A stretch of DNA of 64,000 bases from CAYWNA01 sp964459305 (GCA_964459305.1 CAYWNA010000008.1:61574-125573); one strand, 5' to 3'. Numbered from the stretch's first letter, positions 53,624 through 62,275 are shown. Notes: generated from the sequence alone by a model not told the origin. A program made the numbers and translations.

Positions 53624-54506
53624 GGCGCGAGCGCTCGACAAACGCCGGAAGTCAATTCGCAACATCCGCAAAATCACGCGGACGATGGAATTGATTGCCA
53701 CCGCACGGTTCAAAAGGGCCATGGACCGGGCGACGGCTGCCAGCGCGTACACCAAGCGTATGACGCAAATCGTGTCGGACCTGGCGCAGGCCGGTTTGGA
53801 GGTGAAGCATCCGCTGCTGGAAGGACGCGAGGAGACGAAGAACGCGACGCTGCTTGTCCTCACCGCGAATCGCGGCCTCTGCGGCGGCTATAACTCAGGT
53901 GCCCTCAGGCTCGCCGTGAACCGCCTGAAGGAATTGAACGACGAGGTTCCGGCCGTTCGCCTGGAGGTGTCGGGCAAGCGTGGCATCTCGGCGATGAAGT
54001 TCCGCAAGACCAAGATCGACGAAGCCTTCACCAACTTCGAAGATCAACCCAGATTCGATGAGGTCGAAGAGATCGCCTCACGATACCTGGATGCGTACGT
54101 CCGCGGCGAGTTAGATCGACTGGACGTGGTGTACACACAGTTTGTTAGCTCTTCGAGACAGACTGCGGTGGTCGAGACGCTCCTGCCCCTCGGATCGCTG
54201 ACGGCAGAGGAACAAGGCGACGGGGAGGAAGCCGGTGGTGCCGAGTGGCGGTACGAGTTTCTTCCGTCGGCGGAGACTATTTTGGAGGAAATCGTGCCAA
54301 CCAGCTTCAAGGTGCGACTTTTTAAGTGCTTCCTTGATGCCGCCGTCAGCGAGCAGATCGCACGGATGGTTGCCATGAAATCGGCGACGGATAACGCGAA
54401 CGACATCATCAAACTCCTGTCGATGCAGTACAACCGGGCTCGCCAGTCACAGATTACGAGCGAGATTTCGGAGATCATCGGCGGTGCCGAGGCACTGAAT
54501 GCATGA
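53616..54506 (+). CDS. atpG: ATP synthase F1 subunit gamma
   Basis: The ATG at 53616 overlaps the atpA stop. A 296-residue shaft protein with the N-terminal helix KRRKSIRNIRKITRTMELIA and the conserved ANRGLCGGYNSG. The C-terminal helix ends with RARQSQITSEISEIIGGAEAL. The ORF continues upstream inside atpA, but similarity starts at this ATG. It is followed by a 128-base gap with REP-like hairpins. Confidence 0.96.
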   Translation: MAKARALDKRRKSIRNIRKITRTMELIATARFKRAMDRATAASAYTKRMTQIVSDLAQAGLEVKHPLLEGREETKNATLLVLTANRGLCGGYNSGALRLAVNRLKELNDEVPAVRLEVSGKRGISAMKFRKTKIDEAFTNFEDQPRFDEVEEIASRYLDAYVRGELDRLDVVYTQFVSSSRQTAVVETLLPLGSLTAEEQGDGEEAGGAEWRYEFLPSAETILEEIVPTSFKVRLFKCFLDAAVSEQIARMVAMKSATDNANDIIKLLSMQYNRARQSQITSEISEIIGGAEALNA

Positions 54507-54509
54507 GAA

Positions 54510-54601
54510 GTAGGCCAGGCTGCCAGCCTGGTCTGTCAATCAAGAAACACGCGGTTTGTAGACCCGCCTTTGGGCGGAAGACCGGCTGAAGCCGGTACTA
54601 C
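54510..54601. repeat. REP-like hairpins in the atpG-atpD gap
   Basis: Three hairpins lie in one gap. GTAG then CCAGGCT/AGCCTGG is at 54510-54531. CCGCC/GGCGG is at 54564-54577 and ACCGGC/GCCGGT at 54581-54596. The last two are bracketed by GTAG (54558-54561) and CTAC (54598-54601) in inverted arrangement, like a pair of REP units facing each other. They are transcribed inside the ATP synthase operon. Confidence 0.75.
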
Positions 54602-54634
54602 GAACTTGACCAACAAGAACCTGCGAGTGAAGCG

Positions 54635-56086
54635 ATGGCGACAGCAACCGAAACCACCAACGTCGGCAGAATCACCCAAATCATCGGCTCGACATTCGAT
54701 GCGGAATTCGAGGAGGACTGCCTTCCGGCAATCTACAACGCGGTCAAGGTGCAATCGGAAAACAAAGGCGTCAAGCTGAACCTCACGGGCGAAGTGCAAC
54801 AGCATTTGGGCGGAGGCCGCGTCCGTTGTGTGGCCCTTGGCAGCACCGACGGCATGATCCGCGGGCAAGATTGCGTTGACACCGGCAGTCCGGTCTCGGT
54901 CCCCGTCGGCGACGTAACGCTGGGACGCGTGTTCAATCTGTTGGGCGAGCCCGTTGACGGACGCGGCGAGGTGAAGGCCGAAGAGTATCGGCCCATCCAC
55001 CGCGAGTCGCCGAAAGTCAACGAGCTGTCCACGAGCACGGAGCTGTTCGAGACAGGCATTAAGGTGATCGACTTGCTGACGCCGTTTGTTCGCGGCGGCA
55101 AGGCGGGACTGTTCGGTGGTGCCGGTCTGGGCAAGACGGTGATTCTGACCGAATTGATCGCTCGTATCGCGAGTGCCCACGGTGGCTATTCCGTGTTTGC
55201 CGGCGTGGGCGAGCGAACGCGCGAGGGAACGGACCTATGGCTGGAAATGCAGGAAGCCAAGATCGGCGATACCGGCCGCAGCGTGATCGAACAAACTTGC
55301 ATGGTGTTCGGTCAGATGAATGAACCGCCTGGCGCACGTTTGCGGGTGGGCCTGTCGGCACTGACCATGGCCGAGTATTTCCGCGATACGACCGGCACGG
55401 ATACGCTGCTGTTTATCGACAATATTTTCCGTTTCTCTCAGGCCGGCAGCGAGGTATCCGCCTTGTTGGGCCGCATGCCTTCGGCCGTTGGCTACCAGCC
55501 AACGCTGGCTACGGAGATGGGTGCGTTGCAGGAGCGGATCGCTTCGACCAACAAGGGAGCAATCACGTCCGTGCAAGCCGTCTATGTGCCCGCAGACGAC
55601 CCCACCGATCCGGCCCCGGCCACGGCGTTCGGCCAATTGGACGCGTTCATCTACCTGGAGCGGTCGATCACGGAAAAAGGTATCTACCCGGCGATCGACC
55701 CGCTGGCATCGTCGAGCCGTATCCTCGATGCACAGTATCTTGGCGAACGCCATTACCGGGTCGCTCGGCGCGTACAGACCACGTTGCAGCGGTACCGCGA
55801 GCTGCAGGACATCATCGCCATTCTGGGTGTGGATGAGTTGAGCGAAGAGGACAAGCTGATCGTACACCGCGCTCGCCGTATCGAACGTTTCCTGTCGCAG
55901 CCGTTCCTGGTTGCCGAGGTGTTCACGGGCAAAGCGGGCAATATCACGCCGCTGGAAGACACGATTCGCAGTTTCGAGGAAATCTGCGACGGCAAATGGG
56001 ATCATCTGCCCGAACAGGCGTTCATGTACGTTGGGCCCGTCGAGCAGGCGGAGGAACAAGCCAAGAAATTGGCCGCGGGAGCCTAG
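54635..56086 (+). CDS. atpD: ATP synthase F1 subunit beta
   Basis: A 483-residue catalytic subunit. The Walker A motif is GGAGLGKTVI (161-170), followed by the catalytic Glu in GVGERTREGTDL, Walker B LLFIDNIFRFSQAGSEVSAL, and the DELSEEDKLIV region. Length is normal. The small insertion around residues 35-60 (SENKGVKLNLTGEVQQHLGGG) replaces the shorter usual loop. The stop is 2 bases before atpC. Confidence 0.98.
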   Translation: MATATETTNVGRITQIIGSTFDAEFEEDCLPAIYNAVKVQSENKGVKLNLTGEVQQHLGGGRVRCVALGSTDGMIRGQDCVDTGSPVSVPVGDVTLGRVFNLLGEPVDGRGEVKAEEYRPIHRESPKVNELSTSTELFETGIKVIDLLTPFVRGGKAGLFGGAGLGKTVILTELIARIASAHGGYSVFAGVGERTREGTDLWLEMQEAKIGDTGRSVIEQTCMVFGQMNEPPGARLRVGLSALTMAEYFRDTTGTDTLLFIDNIFRFSQAGSEVSALLGRMPSAVGYQPTLATEMGALQERIASTNKGAITSVQAVYVPADDPTDPAPATAFGQLDAFIYLERSITEKGIYPAIDPLASSSRILDAQYLGERHYRVARRVQTTLQRYRELQDIIAILGVDELSEEDKLIVHRARRIERFLSQPFLVAEVFTGKAGNITPLEDTIRSFEEICDGKWDHLPEQAFMYVGPVEQAEEQAKKLAAGA

Positions 56087-56088
56087 GC

Positions 56089-56487
56089 ATGAGTCAACTC
56101 ACTTGCACCATCGTCACACCCGAGGAAACCGCGCTGGACGAAAAGGCGGATTTCGTGGCGCTCCCGTTGTACGACGGCGAAATCGGTATCGGCTCGGATC
56201 ATACTCCGTTGATTGGCCGGCTGGGGTACGGCGAAATGCGCCTGCGCCGGGGCGGCTCTGAGACGCGCTACTACGTGGACGGCGGATTCGTGCAAGTTGC
56301 CGAGAACAGCGTGGCCATCTTGACGAATCGGGCGATTCCTGCCCAGGATATTGACACGTCTGCTGCCGAGAAGCAACTGCAGGCCGGACTCAAACGCCCA
56401 GCGACGACCCCCGATCAGTTTGAAATCCGCGATCGGATCATCGCACAGGCCAGAGCCCAGTTGCACGTCGCACATCGCGCGAAGTAG
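56089..56487 (+). CDS. atpC: ATP synthase F1 subunit epsilon
   Basis: The ATG at 56089 lies two bases after the atpD stop and gives 132 residues. The beta-barrel domain contains LYDGEIGIGSDHTPLIGRLG and the conserved YYVDGGFVQVAENSVAIL. The C-terminal helical hairpin is short and Arg/Ala-rich. It is the last atp gene; hisI starts 65 bases later on the same strand. Confidence 0.95.
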   Translation: MSQLTCTIVTPEETALDEKADFVALPLYDGEIGIGSDHTPLIGRLGYGEMRLRRGGSETRYYVDGGFVQVAENSVAILTNRAIPAQDIDTSAAEKQLQAGLKRPATTPDQFEIRDRIIAQARAQLHVAHRAK

Positions 56488-56551
56488 CCGTCCGGGGCGT
56501 GTCTCTGCTCAAACAGACTCTTGGCGTAGTCCCTTTTCATCGAGGTTTGTC

Positions 56552-56935
56552 GTGAACGGTCCTGATTTTGACAAAACGGAACTGGTGCCAGTCATCGCCC
56601 AGGATGACGAGAGCGGCGACGTTCTCATGTTGGCCTACATGAACCAGCAGGCGTACGAAGAAACGCTACAGACGGGACGAGTCTGCTACTGGAGCCGCAG
56701 CCGCCAGAAGCTGTGGCGTAAAGGCGAAGAAAGCGGCAATGTGCAGGAATTGAAAAGCGTCTATTTCGACTGCGATGCCGACACATTGCTGGTCCGGGTC
56801 GATCAAGTTGGCGGCGCCGCATGCCACGCCGGCTATCGAAGCTGTTTTTTCCGGAAAGTCGATCCGCAAACACGCGAAGTGGAAGTGGTAGGCGAGCGGG
56901 TGTTCGATCCCGCCGAGGTATACAAAAAGAGCTGA
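56552..56935 (+). CDS. hisI: Phosphoribosyl-AMP cyclohydrolase
   Basis: A 127-residue protein from a GTG start with GAGG seven bases before. Family motifs are LMLAYMNQQAYEETLQTG, CYWSRSRQKLWRKGEESGN and the zinc site DCDADTLLVRVDQVGGAACH. It performs the third step of histidine synthesis and is not fused to the hisE domain. It follows atpC and precedes hisG, so a transcript shared with the atp operon is possible. Confidence 0.95.
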   Translation: MNGPDFDKTELVPVIAQDDESGDVLMLAYMNQQAYEETLQTGRVCYWSRSRQKLWRKGEESGNVQELKSVYFDCDADTLLVRVDQVGGAACHAGYRSCFFRKVDPQTREVEVVGERVFDPAEVYKKS

Positions 56936-56954
56936 CCGCCGCGCTGAAACAGCC

Positions 56955-56978
56955 GTAGGACGGATTGCCAATCCGTCC
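56955..56978. repeat. GTAG-headed hairpin between hisI and hisG
   Basis: GTAG at 56955-56958 overlaps a ten-base perfect stem GGACGGATTG/CAATCCGTCC (56958-56967 and 56969-56978) with a one-base centre. The 5' GTAG fits REP-element design. Confidence 0.7.
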
Positions 56979-57014
56979 CACAGAGATCTCCTCACACACT
57001 GAAAACAAACCATC

Positions 57015-57893
57015 ATGTCAGATCAAATCCTCAATCTTGGAATTCCGGCCGGCAGTCTTCAGGAAGCCACGGGGCAGTTGTTCCGGCGGGCCGGCTACAA
57101 CATTACCTTTTCTTCCCGATCGTACTATCCGACGATCGACGACGACCAGATCGAATGCCTGTTGATCCGGGCGCAAGAAATGGCTCGCTATGTCGAGCAA
57201 GGGATCCTGGACGCGGGAATCACAGGCCACGACTGGATCCTGGAGACCGGCGCGCAGGTGACCGAGATTTGCGAGTTGGTGTTTTCCAAGGTCAGCCGCC
57301 GGCCGGTGCGCTGGGTGCTGTGCGTACCGAACGACTCGCCGGTTCAAAGCGCAAAGGACCTGGAAGGCAAACGAATCGCGACCGAAGCAGTGGGCCTGAC
57401 GAAGAGTTACCTCGCAAAACACAACGTAACCGCGAATGTCGAATTCTCCTGGGGTGCAACCGAAGTCAAACCGCCTCGTCTTGCCGATGCGATCGTCGAA
57501 GTGACCGAGACGGGCAGTTCGTTGCGGGCAAACAACCTACGTATCGTGGACGAGATACTGCAGAGTACCACGCGACTGATTGCGAACAAGAAAGCGTACG
57601 CGGACCCGTGGAAGAAACAGAAGATTGATAACATTGCCCTCATGCTCCAGGCGTGCCTGGACGCCGAGGGTAAGGTCGCGTTGATGATGAATGCTCCGAG
57701 AGAGGACTTGCCAAGAATCCTCGATCTACTGCCCGCGCTTCAGAAACCCACGATCTCCGCGTTGTCCGATGCCGATTGGGTGGCGATTAACACTATTCTC
57801 GATGAGTCGGTGGTGCGCTCGATCGTGCCACAATTGAGAGCCGCCGGCGCAAAGGGCATCGTCGAGTATCCGATCAGCAAGATCATCGATTGA
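57015..57893 (+). CDS. hisG: ATP phosphoribosyltransferase, long form
   Basis: A 292-residue enzyme of the first step of histidine synthesis. Long-form features are the periplasmic-binding-like domains (LNLGIPAGSLQEATGQLF, GITGHDWILETG), the PRPP-site region VEVTETGSSLRANNLRI, and the C-terminal regulatory ACT-like domain (VALMMNAPREDLPRIL, VRSIVPQLRAAGAKGIVEYP). This C-terminal domain gives histidine feedback inhibition and makes a HisZ subunit unnecessary. hisI is 79 bases upstream. No clear ribosome site precedes the ATG. Confidence 0.96.
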   Translation: MSDQILNLGIPAGSLQEATGQLFRRAGYNITFSSRSYYPTIDDDQIECLLIRAQEMARYVEQGILDAGITGHDWILETGAQVTEICELVFSKVSRRPVRWVLCVPNDSPVQSAKDLEGKRIATEAVGLTKSYLAKHNVTANVEFSWGATEVKPPRLADAIVEVTETGSSLRANNLRIVDEILQSTTRLIANKKAYADPWKKQKIDNIALMLQACLDAEGKVALMMNAPREDLPRILDLLPALQKPTISALSDADWVAINTILDESVVRSIVPQLRAAGAKGIVEYPISKIID

Positions 57894-58033
57894 CGATGGG
57901 GCCGGTACACAGCCTTGTTTGACCCGCCCAGCGATTGAATATCGAAAACTGGCTGACGCGGAGCGGCAATATCTCATCACCCGCGGCGAATCCCTTGTTG
58001 TGCCCCAATTCCGGTCCCGCGCAGGAGAATGCC

Positions 58034-58321
58034 ATGACGCTGCTGGCTCAATTGTCCCCGGTTTTCGCTGTCTTTGGCATGCCAGGCATCCTGGAACTGA
58101 TCATCATTGGCGTCGTGCTGCTGATCCTTGTGGCAGTCCCCATCGTCGTTGTATCCCTTGTCGTCGGGGCATCGCGCCGTACGAAGCCGCCCCATGCCCA
58201 ATACGGCGAAGCTCCGTCGCCGAATCTCATGGCTTGCCCTGATTGTGGACACGGCGTTTCCCATCGGGCCGAAAGCTGCCCGAACTGCGGTGCTCCCGTT
58301 GCAGGAAAAGGACCTGTTTGA
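58034..58321 (+). CDS. Small membrane protein with C-terminal zinc ribbon
   Basis: From the ATG at 58034 (AGGAGAATGCC before it) there are 95 residues. A hydrophobic span (LELIIIGVVLLILVAVPIVV) resembles the TatA-like or prepilin-like short anchors. A C-terminal double CxxC ribbon (CPDCGHGVSHRAESCPNCG) follows. The longer ORF from 57935 has no ribosome site. Its function is unknown. It is followed by the convergent repeat protein gene. Confidence 0.72.
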   Translation: MTLLAQLSPVFAVFGMPGILELIIIGVVLLILVAVPIVVVSLVVGASRRTKPPHAQYGEAPSPNLMACPDCGHGVSHRAESCPNCGAPVAGKGPV

Positions 58322-58383
58322 AACAGTGCCTCGTACGTGTCTCAGAATTTGAGAGATACCGCTGGCTCCGCCTTTGGATCCGG

Positions 58384-59985
58384 TCACTGCGGAGGTGGCG
58401 GAAGTGACCCGACGCGTTCCTCCTCCAACGTCTCAACGAGAGCTTTCAGAGCTTCATAGGTCGCCTTGAACCCAGGCATCCGCGCGACGGCGGCGTACTT
58501 TGGATCCAGGCGGATCTTTTCAAATTGGCCGAGGATCTCCACCAATCTGTCGAGCTCCGCCGGCTGCCACTCGTTTTCGGAATCGAGCAATCGTTCAAGG
58601 TCGTCTAACTTCAAAAACGCCTTCCATCCCGCTCCGGTACGCTGGCGGTCCAATGTGCTAATCAGAACCGGCAAACTGGCCGACAGGACATGGGCTTGCC
58701 GCTCGGTCGCTGGAAGCAAATATTCACGGAGCCCTCTGCGCAAAGTCTGAAATCCGCGAACAGCCGCGATCTTCTTGTACTCTGGATTTTCGGCAACTTC
58801 CTTGAAGCGATCGGCGATTTTCGCCAAGAGTTCACGGCTGTGCGGGTCCGGACGCTCACTCGACAGCCTCTGCTGCTTACCTGGAAAATCGGTGCCGGCA
58901 CGCTTTGCTCCTTCCGCACCTGTCGGATCGGGATGCTCACCCGACAGCCTCTCCGCCTTACCTGGGAAATCGGCGCCGGCACGCTTTTCTTCCTCCCCAT
59001 CTGTCGGATCGGGAAGCTTTCCCGACAGCCTCTCCGCATCTGTCAGAGCGGCGTCCTTAAACCCCAAGGCAACTGTCAAATTACCACGCTTGATCCCCTC
59101 CGCAACTGTCAAATCGCCGCGTTTGACCCCCAACGCAACTGTCAGATTGCCGCGCTTGATCGCCTCTGCAACGGTCAAATCTCCGGGCTTAACCCCCAAC
59201 GCCACCTGCAAGTCGCCGAGCTTAACCCCTTTTGCAAGTGTCAAATCTCCGCGTTTCATCCCTTCGGCAACTGTCAAATCCCCGAGTTTGGTCCCATCCG
59301 CAACTGTCAAATCGCCGAACTTCATCCCCTTCGCAACGGACAAATCGCCGAGCTTAACTCCCGCAACAATTGTCAAATCGCCGCGTTTGATCCCCTCCGC
59401 AACTGTCAAGTCGCCGAATTTCATCCCGTCCGCAACTGCCCGATCGAGCTGTTGCCGCGCATCATCCGAGAACTCCTGCTGCAGTTTCGCCAGCTCAAGG
59501 TACTTCTTCCAATTGTCGCCAGTCTTCAGACGGTCGAGATCGGTGCTCAGGGAGCTTGCTGCCGCCTCCAGCAGAGTCCGAAGTTGCCCATTGGTGAGCC
59601 GTGCAAGCTGCTCAGCGGTGGGCTCCGGGGGCTCGCGTGGGGCGACATCGCGGCGAGACGCTCTCGGTCCCCACGTTTCTGGTTCGGGTACCCATAACCG
59701 AAGAAGATCCCAGGGGTTGGGGGCCGGAGTTCCCGGAGCGGGTTGACCTCGTAGCGGCATACCCTCTCTCGGTGCGGGCATTCCAAACGGCGTCCTTTGG
59801 TCCCGGGGTTGTTCGAATCGAAAGGGGGCAGGCGCGGCCGGTTGGTTCGGTACCGGCGTTCGCATTCGAAAGGGAGATAGAACTCCAGGCGGAGGCTCGC
59901 GCTCGGGTTGCTGAGCTTCTGCCGACATGCCCCAGATGAGTACTACGGCCCCGAAAGTCAACGGTCGGAGAAGGCGAGCACACAT
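58384..59985 (-). CDS. Secreted protein with twelve 11-residue repeats
   Basis: From the ATG at 59985 (GAGGAGAATTGCC upstream) the protein has 533 residues. It has a signal peptide (TFGAVVLIWGMSAEAQQ), a Pro-rich region, and a helical domain (LSTDLDRLKTGDNWKKYLEL). Twelve tandem 11-residue units follow (bases 59044-59439; consensus T-V-A-x-G-x-K-x-G-D-L). Two 27-residue repeats with ERLSG and DPTG come next (58876-59037). The C-terminus is a second copy of the helical domain (LISTLDRQRTGAGWKAFLKL). The regular small/hydrophobic spacing suggests a solenoid or beta-helix. I do not recognise the family. Confidence 0.8.
   Translation of the reverse strand: MCARLLRPLTFGAVVLIWGMSAEAQQPEREPPPGVLSPFRMRTPVPNQPAAPAPFRFEQPRDQRTPFGMPAPREGMPLRGQPAPGTPAPNPWDLLRLWVPEPETWGPRASRRDVAPREPPEPTAEQLARLTNGQLRTLLEAAASSLSTDLDRLKTGDNWKKYLELAKLQQEFSDDARQQLDRAVADGMKFGDLTVAEGIKRGDLTIVAGVKLGDLSVAKGMKFGDLTVADGTKLGDLTVAEGMKRGDLTLAKGVKLGDLQVALGVKPGDLTVAEAIKRGNLTVALGVKRGDLTVAEGIKRGNLTVALGFKDAALTDAERLSGKLPDPTDGEEEKRAGADFPGKAERLSGEHPDPTGAEGAKRAGTDFPGKQQRLSSERPDPHSRELLAKIADRFKEVAENPEYKKIAAVRGFQTLRRGLREYLLPATERQAHVLSASLPVLISTLDRQRTGAGWKAFLKLDDLERLLDSENEWQPAELDRLVEILGQFEKIRLDPKYAAVARMPGFKATYEALKALVETLEEERVGSLPPPPQ
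59044..59439 (-). repeat. 12 x 33-bp in-frame tandem repeat
   Basis: It encodes twelve contiguous 11-residue units without insertion or deletion, e.g. TVAEGIKRGDL and TVALGVKRGDL. Units vary mostly at the fifth to eighth positions, so the array is old enough to have diverged but keeps length exactly. Confidence 0.9.
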
Positions 59986-60272
59986 GGCAATTCTCCTCGA
60001 TGCACGAGGTGTAGCCGCTCGCCGTTCGGTCGTGGGCGCTGCTCGGCTGCCGAAGCGATCTTGGGGCGTGGGCAACACACCAACCCGGCAAGCGACCCGT
60101 TTCGATTTGGAAACGTCAGCCTAACCGCATTTTAGCTTGACATCGAAGTCCTACAACCAGTCGTCGATCCTGTGGCCGTCCCCCGAGTCGCCGTCGAAGC
60201 AACGGAGCGGGTATTTGATGATCCTGCGCGCAAATTCTTGCTGAATTCGCTATGGCAGACCGGCCGCAGACT

Positions 60273-60380
60273 CTAGCTGCACTTCCGACGCTCGACGTGC
60301 AGGGAAACCACGAGAGTAATCGCGGCCAAGGCCAATGCGGCTACGACGCCGACGGATAAGAACAGTGCTTCAACCGACAT
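60273..60380 (-). CDS. Putative 35-residue single-span membrane peptide
   Basis: ATG 60380 to TAG 60273 encodes MSVEALFLSVGVVAALALAA, then ITLVVSLHVERRKCS: one hydrophobic helix and a basic tail. The ribosome site is weak. A similar tiny frame follows upstream (60429-60527), which makes chance less likely. Its function is unknown. Confidence 0.4.
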   Translation of the reverse strand: MSVEALFLSVGVVAALALAAITLVVSLHVERRKCS

Positions 60381-60428
60381 GGTTCTGCGATCGGAATGGA
60401 AAAGTACGGACGGGGCGGAAACGGCATC

Positions 60429-60527
60429 TCACTTTCGCGAGTCTCGAACGGCGGCTGTCACAGCAACTAGCACTACCACACTCATGATCGACAAGGCAAC
60501 GAGGAATGACAGGAATACGTCAGACAT
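60429..60527 (-). CDS. Putative 32-residue single-span membrane peptide
   Basis: ATG 60527 encodes MSDVFLSFLVALSIMSVVVL, then VAVTAAVRDSRK. It has the same plan as the next gene (60273-60380): MS start, one hydrophobic helix, basic end. The two lie in tandem 48 bases apart on the minus strand. GGGAA lies upstream, a weak ribosome site. The longer ORF to 60827 is not supported. Confidence 0.4.
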   Translation of the reverse strand: MSDVFLSFLVALSIMSVVVLVAVTAAVRDSRK

Positions 60528-60771
60528 GGATGCTGTGCTTCCCGCGGTTGGCAATAGTTGATCGTCGTCAACTATCTCTAGGCTAGTTCGCGATTCGGCG
60601 AAGTCAACAAAAAGAAGGGGATACCCCTTACCACCGGCAGCTCCAAGCGATCCTAGACGCGGGCAAACCGTCAAACTCATTGCTTCCCGTCCAGGCACAG
60701 GCGGCGGTCCAGCCCGACGGCAGCAGGAATCACGTTGTCGGGAGTATTGAGGTTGGGCGTGCACCCGCGAG

Positions 60772-61160
60772 CTACAACTCGCTTGGATCAACATCACCGG
60801 CGGACGAGAAAACCGCCGGGCGTCCACCTTCCCAACTGAGTTCGATCAACAAGTCGTCCGTTGGATCGTCGATGGTGACGGTCAGGTCGGACGTGGAGAA
60901 GTCCGAGTACTTCTCCGGGATGAGCAGCCGAATTCGGTCGGTTCCGATGATCTCTTTCGCCGAGATGGCCGCCGGGTGAGTTCTCGCGACGCAGCCGTCG
61001 CCGTCTTCGCGTGTGGTGAGGGTGAATCGGCCCTCAGCGTCGATGTCGCCGGCTGCCATCCGGACGGTCGCCTGGCTTGTCGCACAGCATCGGGCGACTT
61101 GGAAGAACTACGCGTTGCGCTGACCGGTTCCGTCAACTATCAGCCACAACCTGGGGCGGC
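60772..61160 (-). pseudogene. Decayed carboxypeptidase-regulatory-like (transthyretin-fold) protein
   Basis: The C-terminal part reads well (DIDAEGRFTLTTREDGDG, HPAAISAKEI, LIPEKYSDFSTSDLTVTIDD), matching the many small planctomycete lipoproteins with this domain. Upstream the frame gives LIVDGTGQRNA and then a TAG, and no lipoprotein signal is found. The front half is thus broken by at least a stop codon and probably frameshifts. The open part from ATG 61059 (95 codons) is unlikely to fold alone. Confidence 0.55.
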
Positions 61161-61276
61161 CGGACCTGTTTGGCTGGATGGAGAGAGGTGAGCGAGGCGC
61201 GAGAAATCCGCCACGCGAGCTGTTCGACCCGCTGTCGAAGCGACTCAACACGTTCACCAGCGGTAGTGAGCGTCGA

Positions 61277-61471
61277 CTACTCGGGGGTCCGGTTGTTATC
61301 GGACGTGCACACGCTCACGGTCCATGTTGAATCTTTCGGCCACCAGTCTAACGGCACGTGTTCTCGAACGTGTCGAAATGCCTCTTCGCTGCTTCCGGCT
61401 TCCACCACCCACGATCCATCGACCTTGATGGGAGTGGAGTCGGGCGATTTGGCCGTGATGATATACTTCAC
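61277..61471 (-). CDS. Hypothetical 64-residue protein
   Basis: A GTG at 61471 with GAGG six to seven bases before it starts VKYIITAKSPDSTPIKVDGS and continues with WVVEAGSSEEAFRHVREHVP to TSDNNRTPE. It is a compact alpha/beta protein without signal or span. An ATG at 61516 in frame is an alternative. It looks like a real small gene, family unknown. Confidence 0.5.
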   Translation of the reverse strand: MKYIITAKSPDSTPIKVDGSWVVEAGSSEEAFRHVREHVPLDWWPKDSTWTVSVCTSDNNRTPE

Positions 61472-61725
61472 CGTCCGGCCTCTGTGCAGATTGCACCACT
61501 TGCGTATTAACCACAAAGGATATGCGAAATATATACAAAGCTCTGGAGATTAACAATAGGAAAGTCGCTCGGCAGCGGCTTCGGGGCGTTGGGAGGGGCT
61601 GCGCACGCCAACTCGTGCCCAACTGGCAAACACGATTGGCGCGCCGGGAAAGGACGAGGGCAGGGTTAGGCCGGCGATCAATTTGGGCTAGTTGTGGGGA
61701 TGCTGTGCGCCCGTTTCCCCGTACG

Positions 61726-61992
61726 TCAGCTCAGCTTTGATGACCGACGCCCCGACTTGATCAGTAAGCTCGTTTCTCGCGCGTAGGCATCAGCAAGCGT
61801 CTGCGAAGTTAGGCTGGCCGGCGCAACTCGCGGTTGGATCCGAGATGTATGCGGCCTCCGACGTTGTGGCAGTGAATCTTTGCGGGCCGCGGGCGGCTTA
61901 GCTTTCTCTGACAAGTTTTCAGCGATGATACTGCAAGCCACGATGCCAATCACAAACACCCCGGCAGCGGCAAATGCGATATATTCAATCAT
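61726..61992 (-). CDS. Small single-span membrane protein
   Basis: ATG 61992 has a strong ribosome site (GGAGG seven bases before) and encodes 88 residues: an N-terminal span (YIAFAAAGVFVIGIVACSII) and a basic Arg/Ser/Pro-rich tail (RRRPHTSRIQPRVAP). Its function is unknown. It is the best supported of the small membrane frames in this degraded region. Confidence 0.6.
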   Translation of the reverse strand: MIEYIAFAAAGVFVIGIVACSIIAENLSEKAKPPAARKDSLPQRRRPHTSRIQPRVAPASLTSQTLADAYARETSLLIKSGRRSSKLS

Positions 61993-62135
61993 CAGCGGTC
62001 CTCCGCATCGAATCATTCCAAGTTGTTGCTTGTTCCATAGGTTTGACTATCGGAACGCAGTAGAAGTTCCGCGTTGTCAAGGGAAAACTGCTGAGGAACC
62101 GTTGACTGATAGGTGTCAACTCTCGCGTGAAAGCG

Positions 62136-62201
62136 GATAGTCGCCGTGTTCTCCGAACTCGGTGCTCGCCCTCACCGACCTCGGAGAGGACGGCGACAAA
62201 C
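62136..62201 (+). repeat. 66-bp imperfect hairpin element, copy C
   Basis: Identical to copy A except for the five loop bases (TCGCC instead of CATAA). It lies between the small membrane gene and the convergent SDR gene. Confidence 0.9.
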
Positions 62202-62275
62202 CTTCTCGGCCGATCCTGAGTTTTGGCCCGGCCTCGACGCAGTGCCCTGCTTTGCCCAGACTCGGCAGGCATCAC

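Noticed and set aside
59044..59439. Regular 33-bp repeats resembling a CRISPR array
   Set aside because: The units are contiguous with no spacers, lie in frame inside a long gene with a signal peptide and ribosome site, and encode an 11-residue protein repeat.
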